Below the pieces are notes generated by a model. That model was given only the letters and a program-made list of their open reading frames with translations. It had not been told where the DNA came from and did no database searches. A program made the translations under genes and the position numbers. From positions 47,501 through 111,500 of the forward strand of contig CAUYUJ010008102.1 in the NCBI GenBank assembly GCA_963575745.1: 64,000 nt of DNA. Direction: 5' to 3'. Every line of letters starts with the position of its first letter. The stretch's first letter is position 1. This document shows, piece after piece, positions 54,285-64,000 of this stretch. Source of the DNA: Prorocentrum cordatum (taxonomy: Eukaryota; Sar; Dinophyceae; Prorocentrales; Prorocentraceae).

Positions 54285-54840
54285 GATCGCACGATCTTCC
54301 CAGGTGGTTCAGCATAGCCTCCAATATGCCTCCAAGAGCCCTCAAAGACGCCTCAGGACGGCCCCGAGTGCCCTCCGAGCCTCCCAGGGAGGCCTCCAAG
54401 CGGTCAAACTGATGCAGCACAGCTGTGTTTGTTCCAAAAATGTTTGCCTTCTCGCCAGTTCGCTTCCGATGGGCTCTTGAGTCCTCAGTGTGGCTCCAAG
54501 ACGGCCCACGAAGGCTTCAACGAGGGGCCCAGGATGGCCCCAACACGGACCCAGGAGCGCCCCAAGAGCGCCACAGCGTCCCAAGAGGCCGATCTGTGGG
54601 CCCAGACGGGGGGGGGATACTTGAGTACCACCACCCCCCTTGAACGATGGCCTCCAAGAGGGCCCCAGAAAGCCCCCGAAGCTCCAAGATGGTCTCAATG
54701 GATCCCCAGGAGCGCACCAAGAAAGGTCCAAGAGAGCGCCAAGAGGGCCCAAGAGGCCTCTAAGAGAGCTCCACGATGGCCCCGCGATGGTCTCAAGAGG
54801 TCTACAAGACGCTCCCAGAGCGACGGATCGCAAAGGTCTT
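54285..54840. repeat. CCAAGA-type degenerate repeat, longest copy
   Basis: CCTCCAATATGCCTCCAAGA, GGCTCCAAGACGGCCCACG, CCCAAGAGCGCC and similar words recur about every 15-25 bp. The phrase AAAATGTTTGCCTTCTCGCC inside it matches AAGATGTTCGCATTCTCGCT at about 63928, which links the copies. Confidence 0.65.
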
Positions 54841-54849
54841 GACATTGAC

Positions 54850-54906
54850 TCCTGTCGTCGTCGTCGTCGTCGTCATAATCGTCGTCGTCGTGATCGTCGT
54901 CGGTGG
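54850..54906. repeat. CGT microsatellite
   Basis: GTCGTCGTC triplets with ATAATC interruptions. Confidence 0.93.
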
Positions 54907-54974
54907 TGGAAGTAGGGAGCAGCCGCTTCCCGCGACTGCTTTGGTTTAATGATTGTCTGTCGTCCTACGAGTGC

Positions 54975-55014
54975 TTCTCCTCCTCCTCCTTTTCCTCCTC
55001 CTCCTCCTCCGCGC

Positions 55015-55078
<64 letters not shown>

Positions 55079-55087
55079 GTCATCATC

Positions 55088-55132
<45 letters not shown>

Positions 55133-55868
55133 AGCTTCAGCATCATCATCATCAGCATCTTCGTCAGCATTATCACCATCTTCATCATCTTCATCATCTT
55201 CATCATATGCATCGTCATCACCGTCAACGTCATCATCATCAGCAGCATCACCATCACCACGGCCACCACCACCACCGACATCAGCATCACCAGCATCAGC
55301 ATAATTAGCATCCTCATCATCAACATCATTGTCATCGACATCGTCATCGTCATCATCATCATCATCACCCTCATCATCATCAGCATCAACATCACCATCA
55401 CCATCATCACCACCACTACTACCATCATCATCAGCATCAGCATCACCATCACCATCAGCATCATCATCAGCATCGTCATCCTCATCAGCATCATCAGAAT
55501 CATCAACACCACCAACATTACCATCAGCATCATCAGCATCATCGCCATCCTCATCCTCATCCTCCTCTTCATCACCATCACCACCACCATCATCATCAGC
55601 AGCAGCATCATCATCATAGTCGACATCATCAGCATCACAAGCATCATCATGATCATCATCATCATCAACATTATCATTATCAGCGTCATCAGCATCACCA
55701 TCAGCATCATCGTCATCAGCATCAGCCTCATCACCATTTTCATCATAATCAGCAGCATCAGCAGCATCAACATCATCATCATCATCATCATCATCATCGT
55801 CATCATCATCATCATGATTTTCATCATCATCACCATATTCATCGTCATCGTCACCGTCATCGTCATCG

Positions 55869-55899
<31 letters not shown>

Positions 55900-55917
55900 A
55901 ATCATAATCATCATCAG

Positions 55918-55950
<33 letters not shown>

Positions 55951-55985
55951 AAGAATCATCATCGTCATCTTCTTCATCTGGATCA
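54975..55985. repeat. TCC then ATC microsatellite, about 950 bp
   Basis: TCC triplets (54978-55010) run into about 950 bp of ATC triplets with AGC, ACC, TTC and GTC variants. Its frames are poly-Ile, poly-Ser or poly-His and, on the other strand, poly-Met or Asp. Not a gene. Confidence 0.97.
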
Positions 55986-56274
55986 TGCCGCGCTCACTGC
56001 CGGATCAAATGCTGCTGCACATGCCTGATCAGGGCAACTCGCCTGGTGTCCGTTGTTGGGTGGCCTGGTGGGAACACTTGAAACGTCAAGAGATGTGTTA
56101 CAGAAGTGGAAACTGAGCACTGCGAGTGCGCTTTCGTGTTCGCGCTCGAGATGGTCACTGCTGTCGCATGGCAGCGCGAGCCCGAGGCGGACGACAGGGT
56201 CGGAAGGAAGAGCAGAGCGGGCGAGGACCATGAAACCAGAGAGGTTGGGGCAGGTGAGGTAGTGAAACAAGGAG

Positions 56275-56800
56275 GGAGAAGAGGAGGAGGAGGAGGAGGG
56301 AGGAGGAGGAGGAGGAGGGAGGCAGGAGGAGGGAGAGGAGGAGAGAGGGGGGAGGGAGGAGAGGAAGGAGGAGGAGGAGGAGGAGGAGGAGGAGGAGGAG
56401 AGAGGGGTGATGGGGGAGTGAGGAGGACGAGCGACGCGTGCGGAGGAGGAGGCCCCCCGCCCAGCACGCGCCGCACTCCCCCCCTTGCTCCCGGCGACGC
56501 TCCCGCGGCCGACGCCGCGCGGGCCTCCCAGCGCGGCGCACACCACGCGGGCGAGCAGGCCCTCGGTGGCGCCCGCGCGTGGCCCGAGGCCCGGTCGGGC
56601 TCCCGCTGCCGCTGCTCCTCGTCCTCATCCCTCCTCCTCCTCCTCCTCCTCCTCCCTCCTCCTCCTCCTCCTCCTCCTCCTCCCTCCTCCTCCTCCTCCT
56701 CCCTCCTCCTCCTCCTCCTCCTGCCTCCCCTCCTCCTCCTCCTCCTCCTCCTCCTCCTCCTCCTCCTCCTCCTCCGCCCACCACCTCCTCCTCCTCCCTC
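56275..56800. repeat. GGA block, GC spacer, TCC block
   Basis: GGA triplets at 56278-56402 and TCC triplets at 56630-56800 flank a GC-rich spacer of 230 bp, so purine strands face in opposite directions. Confidence 0.95.
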
Positions 56801-56875
56801 TTGGCCACTCCCGAGAAGTTGCAGACGGTCGGGAACTGCTGCTTGGCACGTCGCGCGGCCATCTCCGACCCACCC

Positions 56876-57021
56876 CAGGGCTGAACCTAAACGGTGTTTT
56901 TCGTGTTCGCTTTGTCTTCGTTCTCCCTCGTTTTGCTCTGGATCCCGCCTGTACCGCAAAACGAAGTCGAAACGAACACGGCCCACGAGATCACCGAAAA
57001 CACCGTTTAGGTCCAGCCCTG
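56876..57021. mobile_element. Foldback element, family F3, copy 3
   Basis: Arms CAGGGCTGAACCTAAACGGT and, reverse-complemented from the right, CAGGGCTGGACCTAAACGGT are nearly perfect. The interior holds CGCAAAACGAAGTCGAAACG as in copy 2. No convincing target-site duplication. Confidence 0.85.
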
Positions 57022-58450
57022 TCGTCCTCCTCCCCCTCCCGTGGAGACGATCGAGGTGGGTGCGTCAGCAGTGGGCACAATGGCCGGCAGTGGCCGCCTG
57101 CCCCACGGCGGCCACTGCCGGCTTTGGACAACACTTGCCCTCGGGCACCGTGGCCATTCTTTCCGTACCCACCTCGGGCGTCCAAATCCCTGTGCAGCAG
57201 GGTCGTGTCGTGACGTCCCTGGCGCTGCTCTCTGACACCGCGTGGATCGTTCAACCTTGAACGATCGGCGGCCGCTCGATCTCCAAATCGTTCCACATTT
57301 ACTGATTCCGTGCCGTTGGCGGTGTTCAACCGTGAACACCCGCGCTGGGGTCGCCGCCGCGTTGACACAACGCGAACCTACCTTATCCTCATTCCTTTGC
57401 CGCTCCTTTTCTTTCCCGTCTTCTCCCTCCGTCGTCGTCCCCTCCTCCACATTCACTTGCTCCTCCTGCTCCACCCCCTCCCCTCCTTCTCTTCCTCCAC
57501 ACTTTTCATCCTCATCCTCATCCTCATATTCCTGTTCATCTACTTGCTCGTCCGCCACCACCTTCTCCTCCAATGCGCACTGGTCCCCTGATCTGATTGC
57601 GCCTAACACGATAGGGGTACTCCTTTTCAGGGGGTCCACGTCCGCTAGGTAGGAGGCTCGTCGGACGATAGATTACTGCAGGGCACAGAACACCCAAGCT
57701 GGTCGCGCGCGAAACGCGCGGCCCACCTCTGAGGAGGGTGCCCAGAGTGCCTGCATGAACTCACATGCGCTCGGCCCATACAACTTCAGGCCGGAGCCAG
57801 AGAACAGCGGCGGCCCACGTAGCCCCGAGCCGCAGCAGCTGCATGGGGGTCTCTGAAGATCTCTCTGAAGATCACGGGCGCCGGCGCCACACCCACTTGC
57901 CCGCCGGCCCAACGAAACGATGTATTACTCACAGCAACGTTGAACCTCAGTTCCCCCTCACCTCCGGATGTGAAGAGGCCCCTTTAAGGTAACTCCGTTT
58001 ATAGGAGCCCTTCCAGGGTGGATCCGGGGGCCGGATCCTGCACTCGACTGGCTAGGCCGAACGGCAAGAGTCTCTCCCCAAACTACGTCCAGCAAAGGTG
58101 ACGATCGCGCTGCTACCCGCCTGAATTCCAAAGACGGCTGAAGCCCTCTGCGACACAGGTGCCTCGTCTGACGATAGATAAGAAACCTACGCAATGGGAA
58201 GGAATGGGTGGGGGAAGTGGGATGTCAGATATGGCGCGAACGCAACTAGTCTCACCTGCGCCCACTGTCCCTCCTCATCCGCATCCGGCATGTATGCCGA
58301 GCTTCGGGCCCTGAGCCCCGAGACCAGGACCAGGCGCATCAGAAGGCCCATCTATGCTCTGAATCATCAGCACTTGCTTCTCAGCTAGGACCGCGTCCAG
58401 CCTGACCGCTGGAAGGGCAAATGTAGCGACGGAGGTCGCACCCGACTTCA
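57022..58450. other. Mixed sequence, no gene supported
   Basis: Contains short inverted words such as GGCAGTGGCCGCC and GGCGGCCACTGCC (about 57083 and 57108) and GATCGTTCAACC/TTGAACGATC (57245). Pyrimidine-rich 57400-57560. One plus-strand frame (57130-57260) looks mildly protein-like, but its context is not convincing. Confidence 0.4.
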
Positions 58451-58469
58451 CATAGATTTAGCGATAATG

Positions 58470-59100
58470 AATTCCTTGCGTTCGATGAGGCCCGCGGCTT
58501 TTTGGGCGAATCCCTCTCGAGCCTCTCTTCCCATCAATGGCGAAGTGCGTCTTATAGTCACTGCTTGGGAGGGCACGCAGAGGGGGGTTGACAAATGGAG
58601 CCACGGGGGTTTGCTTCACCGGCTGCAGGACACCCCACACGGGCGCAAGTTGGCCGACCTGCGTCTGTCCACCGCCGCGGGGGAGCGTCGTGGCCTCAGA
58701 ATCGTAGGAAAGGTGCTAATCTTTCCGGGCATGATTTGTGCCCTCTTTGTCTGGATACCCCTGAAGCCCCTGCGCACCACTTCCTCGCAGTATACTTGAC
58801 TGGCCCAGCAGTTGATCAACGCCTGGCAGCTGCTGTCCTGATTGCTGAGCACCTTCGCACGGTGGACCTCGGGGATGGTCGCCGAACGGGCAAGACCGTT
58901 CACCGCCGCGCAGCCCCCGCTCAGCGCGCCGTGGCGGCCCGCTTCCAGCGACCCGCCGCTGCTGGCGCCCAGCGGGCCTCGTTCTCGATCCAGCCTCCAG
59001 CGATCGAACTCACGGGGGTGTACGGCCCCGGGGACGCTGGGACTCACTCTGGCACCCTCATGCGCTGGCCGCTCTGGCTTGGCCACGACCAATCATAGCC
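58470..59100 (+). pseudogene. Possible LINE C-terminal fragment
   Basis: A plus-strand frame reads RRKGANLSGHDLCPLCLDTP then EAPAHHFLAVYLTGPAVDQR, the C-x2-C ... H pattern found after the reverse transcriptase of many non-LTR elements, where misfit frames are common. The upstream part (GLLHRLQDTPHGRKLADLRL) is in another frame. Only about 150 residues in two frames are seen, so the assignment is tentative. Confidence 0.35.
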
Positions 59101-59334
59101 GCGGCCCCGCGCATAAAATGCTCCTAGACTCAATCCTTGCGCGACGCAGCCACGACGACGCCGTGGCCTCCAGCGTATACGCCCTGCAGTTGCTGCCCCG
59201 CGCCCATCGCGCCGGACGCGAACATCGGCGCCGCATCGCGGCGCCCCTCCTTCGCGCGGACGGCCGCTATTTCCTCCAACGGCCTCCCTTCTGGCGCGCG
59301 AGCTGCAGCGAGTGCCGCGGCGACAACGGGCTAA

Positions 59335-59495
59335 AACAGGGCTAGGATCGGGATAAATCGCTCCAGAGCGTTCCGGAGCGCTTTCAGAGCGTTCCGGAAC
59401 GCTCTGGAGCGGCCGCGGCGCCGAATACATCCTCCAAACCCGCCGATTCTCAGAGATTCCGAGTTATCCCGATCCGATTTTGTCCCGATCTTCGC
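59335..59495. mobile_element. Foldback repeat family F8, copy 2
   Basis: Reverse orientation relative to 40985-41140. Nested palindromes on CCAGAGCGTTCCGGAGCGCT and CAGAGCGTTCCGGAACGCTC are followed by CATCCTCCAAACCCGCCGAT and CTCAGAGATTCCGAGTTATC. GATCGGGATAA near the left and TTATCCCGATC near the right end are inverted. Confidence 0.72.
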
Positions 59496-59499
59496 GTCG

Positions 59500-60745
59500 T
59501 TTTACGGGCCCAACGGCGCCCAGCTAGCAGCGCGACGCAGAGCTGGCCCGCGAGAACGGAGCCTGGGTGGCTTGGGCTCGCCCGCCCCCGGCCGCCGCGG
59601 GCCTCGGCGCCCCGCTCGCGAGGGCCGGGCCTTCCCCCCGGGGGCCCGCGCCGGAGCGGGGCAAGAAACGCCCTCTCCGGTCATCCTCCTCCTCCTCCTC
59701 CTCCTCCTCCTCCTCCTCCTCCTCCCCGCCCCGCCGCGCGGCCCGCCAGGCCGCGCCCCCTCCGGTCCTTCGCGACGGAGCCGCCGCCCTCCAGGGCGTC
59801 CGCCGCCGGGTGGGCCAGGTCGTCGACATTCGCGTCTCCGCGGCCCTTCCTGAGAGGCCAGCAAGCACGCGCCGACACCGTCCGCCAGGAAAAACCGCCG
59901 AAGCGAAGATCGCGTGGGCGCCCCCCCACGCGTCGCCGCAGAAGCTCTGCCCCCTCGCTCGTGGGACGCGCGAAATCGGCGCACGCGCGCGGCCATCCTG
60001 CCGCCCCCGACACAGCTTACCCCGCCGAGAAGATGGCCGCCGAACGTCAGCGGAGATCAGCCCATCGTCGGTGCGACGATAGCAGCCCGCGCCCGTCGCG
60101 CCAAGGACATCCCCCTCGTTCCCGCGCGGACGCCCCGCCCTGGAAGTGAAAGGCCCTTCGGCCCAGCTGCTCGGACTGGCTCGTGGCTCCCCGGTGCTTA
60201 ACATGATGACGTCGATGTCATGCGCGTCCACTTCCAGTCTTCCTGGTCATCTCCTCCGGCGTCGCTGCGATGTCTCTGCTACCCGCCTGCGCATTCGGGG
60301 CGGGCAGGTGGCCAGTTCGGCAGTCCAGGAGACCCCAGTCACCGCGTCGCAGTTCTCCTCGCGCCCAGGGGCCCAGTCGCACACCGTCGCGACGGCGGCG
60401 GCCAGATGGACTGCGCCCGCGGCCAAGCCCTCGCAGACTTCCGCGGCATCTGCCGCCCCCCGTTCTTTCCTCCAGGCCCCTCGGCATGTCTGCGTCAGAC
60501 ATCGAGAGGCTCGGCGACGTTCCCGGATGGTCTGGACGTGCAGTGCGCGCGGCGCCCCCGCGAAATCCCACTCTGTCGCTCAGCGCCGAGTGGTTCGCCA
60601 TGGGCCTGCTGCTCTCGCCCAGTCTCTCATCATCCGCCGTGTTCGGCCGATGCCTCGGAGGCCCCCGCGCGCTCTTGCCCCCTCGTCTCACTGGTCGGGG
60701 GCCGCCCGCGCGCAGCCTCGCTCGGCTCCGCGTCGAGCTAGGGGG
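59500..60745. other. GC-rich sequence, TCC run, no gene supported
   Basis: A TCC run lies at 59683-59724. Long overlapping frames on both strands are expected at this GC content, and none shows a motif. Confidence 0.4.
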
Positions 60746-60762
60746 CCAACCCAAGATCGCCC

Positions 60763-61420
60763 TCAAAGGCCCGCGATGGACTGCACCTCCGTGGGGCCCC
60801 TGATGAAGCGCCCCTCGCGCGCGCCCTGCGACCCGCCGACGAAACCGAACTTCTCCAGCAACTCCTCGAAGAGCACCTGGCCCCTCAGCTCGGGGGCTTC
60901 GACCACGTTGAGCTCTGGGTGATGATGCTTCCCCGCCTCCGGATCGAGCGCCTCGGAATATCCGCACCCCTGCACATGCTGCACTCCCCATGTCCTCTGC
61001 CCCCGGGGCGCCATGGATCGACCAGGCGGGTCGGCGCGCCACTGCCCGCCGCCCGCACGCGAGCCAGCCGCAACATCGTCGCTGTCCCAGCGCGCCTCTG
61101 CCAATCGCGTCGCGTAGCGCTGCCCGGTGCGCCCAGCCGCGCAAGCGCCACACGATGTCCGATATTCCGCCATGTCGGCAGAGTCGGGCGAATGAAGGGG
61201 CCCTGGGACACACAAATAAATACACACATAACAATATTCACCATATTTTCCTATATTTTCTGGGTTTCTGTCTTCCCCACCACTTCCCATATTTTCCCTT
61301 ATTTTCCTAGGAATCGACGATTAATTGTGTCTGTGTGTTTCTTTCCCTCCTGAGCGAAGTCCTTGCACGAGCCATCGCCCGTGGAATTGACCTCACAGGA
61401 GTGTGCTGGTCAGCAGGAGC
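60763..61420 (-). CDS. Unknown gene, C-terminal part, with F2 element
   Basis: The last exon is credible: QVLFEELLEKFGFVGGSQGA then REGRFIRGPTEVQSIAGL and a stop at 60763; it opens near 60990. Upstream, CEVNSTGDGSCKDF (61400-61355) joins ARLCRHGGISDIVWRLRGWA in frame if the foldback element at 61193-61353 is removed with one of its two 5-bp flanks. The two parts are in different frames, so at least one more intron lies near 61000-61100. No family recognised; conserved Cys in SCKDFARLC is notable. Confidence 0.4.
61193..61353. mobile_element. Introner-like foldback element, family F2, copy 2
   Basis: 161 bp, flanked on both sides by GCGAA (plus strand 61188-61192 and 61354-61358). Shares with copy 1 CACACAAATAAATACACAC, CTATATTTTCTGGGTTT and TAATTGTGTCTGTGTG. 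On the gene strand its start TTCGCTCAGGAGGG aligns with GTTCAAGAGGG of copy 1 and can supply a GC donor. An AG acceptor (GTCCCAG) exists only 18 bp inside the 3' edge. Confidence 0.82.
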
Positions 61421-61555
61421 TCGGCTCTCGAGCTCCCGCCTGCGGCGGCGACGGAGGCGCCTCGCCGCCGCCCGAGGGCGCGCCGCCAGCGCGATGGGCA
61501 GCGAAGCAGCCAGGCCCGATGCCGGGCCGAGACCACCTGCTGCATCGTGGACTTC

Positions 61556-61862
61556 GTAGGAGGAGGAAGAGGGGGAGGAGGGAGGAGGAGGAAGAGGAGG
61601 AGGAGAGGAGGAGGAGGGGAGGAGGAGGAGGAGGAGGAGGGAGGAGGAGGAGGAGAGGAGGAGGAGGAGGAGGAGGAGAAGGAGGAGGAGAGGAGGAGGA
61701 GGGAGGAGGAGGAGGAGGAGGAGGAGGAGGAGGAGGGGGAGGAGGAGGAGGAGGAGGAGGGGAGGAGGAGGAGGAGGAGGAGGACGAGGAGGAGGACGAG
61801 GAGGACCAGGAGGAGGAGGAGGAGGAGGAGGAGGAGGAGGAGGAGGAGGAGGAGGGAGGAGG
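61556..61862. repeat. GGA microsatellite, about 300 bp
   Basis: GGA/GAG triplets with GAC and GGG interruptions. The frames are Glu/Arg/Gly and Leu/Ser/Pro. Confidence 0.97.
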
Positions 61863-63020
61863 GGCAACCGCGCTGCACTGGGCCCCGCGCCTCGTCGGAG
61901 GGCTCGAGGCAGAGCGCGCCGTCGGCCCCTGCTCGGACTCGTGCGATGGCGGCCCCGCCGCGCCGGCCCCTTGCCTCGTCCTTCGGGCCCGCGGCCGCTG
62001 CCATCGACGCGATCGCCGCGCTCGTCGATGTGTTAATGGCGGGATCTGGCCTCCGACTCAACGCGCCCCCGCCTCTGGCGTTCGGTCTCGAGCTGCGTCG
62101 CCGAGGCCGCCGCCTGCGTCGGGGCCTGGGGGGCGGAGCCCCCCACCGGAAATGCCGGGCTGGACCTCGATCGCGCCAGCCGCCAGCCAGGACCTGCATG
62201 ATGTCGGCGTCCGACTTGCAGCTCCTGGGTCTGAAATCCATCGACGTGACCAGGGTCTAGGGATCAATCCAAAACGTGCGACCGCCTGACTATCGCTGGG
62301 CATTCCAGCCACGCGCGCTGGCCGAACCTTCGCGAATAGAACGATATGTCTCTCGGGCAGCTTGCTCGAGGTCGGCGGGCAAGGAAGAACCCACCGAGTC
62401 TCCTCGGCTCCGCCGCAAGCTGGTGCCAGGTCCTGCAGGGCGCCTCGAGCCCAAGGGCCCGAGCCCGAAGCCGACGCGGACTCCGACGCCAGGCGGGCCG
62501 AGGCGGCGCCCAGCTCGTCATGACGAGGCGCCGCCACAGCAGGCTCGCCAACGCAGCCGAAGCCCACCAGCAGGCGCTTCACCTCTGGCAGTGAGTGCTC
62601 TACGGCCCAGGCGATCATCCAGGACCGACGGCCCCACTGGTAGTCCTGGCCCCGGGCGTTCGCTGAGGCCGGCGGATGCCTGCTTGACCTGGCCGTTCTG
62701 GCCGGCGGGTCGGTACTGCGGTTTTCCAGGGGGCAACGCCTCCTCCAGCGCATCCCCCGGGAGCGCCGCAGGCCGCCGGTCCCGCCAGCCCAGGCGCCCG
62801 GGGCGCCCAAGCTCAAAGCCCCCTGCGGGCGTCGGGGTGGCTGGCACGGGCGGGCCCCCATAGCGATCCTGGGCCGCACACGTGGGCAGGCACGTGGGAT
62901 GTCACGGCAAGCGCCACGGGGATGCCCTGGGGCCAGCCAACACCGTCGGTGCCCCGCCAACCTGCTCCGTCATGGCCCGCAGCGCTGGCACCGCCCGCAC
63001 GCACGCAATGTGGCTGACCG
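61863..63020. other. GC-rich sequence, no gene supported
   Basis: Open frames overlap on both strands. Small plausible pieces exist on the minus strand (for example ISFYSRRFGQRAWLEC near 62345) but no exon structure can be defended. Confidence 0.4.
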
Positions 63021-63104
63021 CTCAGCGTCAGCCGTTGCAGCTGCTCCGCCATCTGCATCCGCAGCTTCTTACGCGCCTGGTGACCATGCCTGGCACGGCG
63101 TGCA

Positions 63105-63320
63105 GCAGACGCTGAACGTGCCCACAACACCGCTCACCGTCAGGCCACCCCGTCGAGCTCGACCTGTGGCGGCCAGCTGAGCGGCGATCGAGCCGCCGAG
63201 GGCAAGCACGGCCATCAACATCCACAGGGGAACTCTCCACCAACTGCCACGGACGCCGGCCGTGGCAACAGGAGGGGCGACAGCTGCTCCGGTCGTCATC
63301 GCGGGGAGCCTTGAAGTGAG
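63105..63320 (-). CDS. Possible exon with one membrane segment
   Basis: The minus strand reads MTTGAAVAPPVATAGVRG, then SWWRVPLWMLMAVLALGG and SIAAQLAATGRARRG, then VSGVVGTFSVCCTPCQAW: a hydrophobic helix ending in basic residues and a Cys-rich end. Not repetitive, but without recognised relatives and without clear splice sites. Confidence 0.25.
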
Positions 63321-63734
63321 AAAGAAGGGCACTTGTCTGAAGGCGCCTCTGGTAGAGACAAGGGCGCCCGCTGATGGCACATCCAACTTTCTTTAGTGGT
63401 TCAAGTTCTTTGAACTTGAAACGGTTGCGGACGGAGGCAAGCCCTGGAATCACACCCCCAGGCCCCTCGATACCTCTGGTTTAAAGAAAGGTTCTTCGAC
63501 GAGCTCACACACTGGTATCCGCCACCGTGCCCCCTAGCATGTTGAGGCGTGAAAAGATGCCACGTGCTGCTTGGTTGGGTTTCTGCATTCGTAATCAGGA
63601 CCCCTGATTAGTAGCAGAGTGCTACGTGCATCCCCCCCCACCTCCCGGGGCCACGATCCCTCGCAACAAACACCAAGGGTCCGCGCTCTCGAGACCACAA
63701 TCCCTGGCAAACACTACGGCTCCGAGTCCCGAGC

Positions 63735-63985
63735 TTCCAAGACGGTCCATGCGAGCCATCAAGGACACCAAGACAGCCCAAGATAACCCGAAGACACCGA
63801 TGGCCCCACGGCGGCAGAATATGGCCTCAAGATCGCCCTAGATGCTTCCAAGAGAACCCAGAAGGGCCACAAGAGGACCTCTAACAGGGTCCAGAGACGA
63901 AATATCATGAATCTGGCCTTGGTCTGGAAGATGTTCGCATTCTCGCTGTTTCGTGCTCTCGTCATCTCAAGACGACCCAACATGC
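63735..63985. repeat. CCAAGA-type degenerate repeat
   Basis: CTTCCAAGACGGTCCATGCG, ACACCAAGACAGCCCAAGAT and CCAAGAGAACCCAGAAGGGC words, then AAGATGTTCGCATTCTCGCT, the same phrase as at about 54436. Confidence 0.6.
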
Positions 63986-64000
63986 TCAAACAATAGCGCC

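Noticed and set aside
54946-56116. Poly-Met/Ile frames of 340-390 codons
   Set aside because: Direct translation of the ATC microsatellite.
56485-57260. Plus-strand frame ending GVQIPVQQGRVVTSLALLSD
   Set aside because: Slightly protein-like at its end, but it runs through TCC triplets and the F3 element and has no motif.
60146-60922. 259-codon plus-strand frame
   Set aside because: It is antisense to the more credible minus-strand exon at 60763-60990 and has no motifs.
1-64000. tRNA, rRNA and dinoflagellate spliced-leader sequences
   Set aside because: Looked for characteristic words by eye and found none; a covariance-model search was not possible here.

Overview
The window looks like nuclear DNA of a dinoflagellate; species not determinable here. 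The reasons are introns with GC and GA donors as well as GT, short foldback elements that sit in genes and behave like introners, decayed LINE retroelements, a decayed Pif1-like helicase of a type I associate with dinoflagellates, a one-module NRPS-like gene, and a very heavy load of trinucleotide microsatellites (GGA/TCC and GAT/ATC). No bacterial operons, rRNA, tRNA or CRISPR array were recognised. Most long open frames are translations of microsatellites or tandem repeats and are not genes.

Layout. 0-0.4 kb: a partial minus-strand gene. 0.6-22.8 kb: almost pure repeat (an 89-bp minisatellite, GAT and GGA/TCC blocks, a 405-bp duplication, a 160-bp satellite, a 73-bp satellite, a higher-order 260-bp repeat), with a decayed minus-strand Pif1-like helicase at 13.2-14.0 kb. 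22.9-24.2 kb: a 5'-truncated LINE tail with RNase H. 24.4-25.7 kb: a minus-strand secretory-pathway glycosyltransferase of the SERGT/HPAT type, carrying a foldback element and a premature stop. 26-34.7 kb: microsatellites and broken coding fragments. 35.2-40.2 kb: a nearly full-length but frameshifted LINE on the minus strand. 40.3-43.5 kb: a cluster of foldback elements and palindromes. 43.6-49.5 kb: the main gene, a minus-strand adenylation / unknown insert / carrier / condensation protein. 50.1-53.3 kb: a palindromic satellite. 53.3-64 kb: microsatellites (about 950 bp of ATC at 55 kb), a LINE fragment, and a partly resolved minus-strand gene at 60.8-61.4 kb.

The central observation is a set of short (about 130-185 bp) inverted-repeat elements in several sequence families. 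Four sit inside the two best genes. In each case, removing the element plus one copy of a 3-8 bp target-site duplication rejoins the protein in frame and restores conserved sequence: the phosphopantetheine arm of the carrier domain, the strand leading into the condensation active-site histidine, and the end of the glycosyltransferase domain. One uses GT-AG, one fits GA-AG, and two have no AG at the expected 3' edge; one of those two is an exact multiple of three and is open throughout. Further copies of three of these families lie elsewhere in the window. This looks like ongoing intron creation by several transposon families at once.
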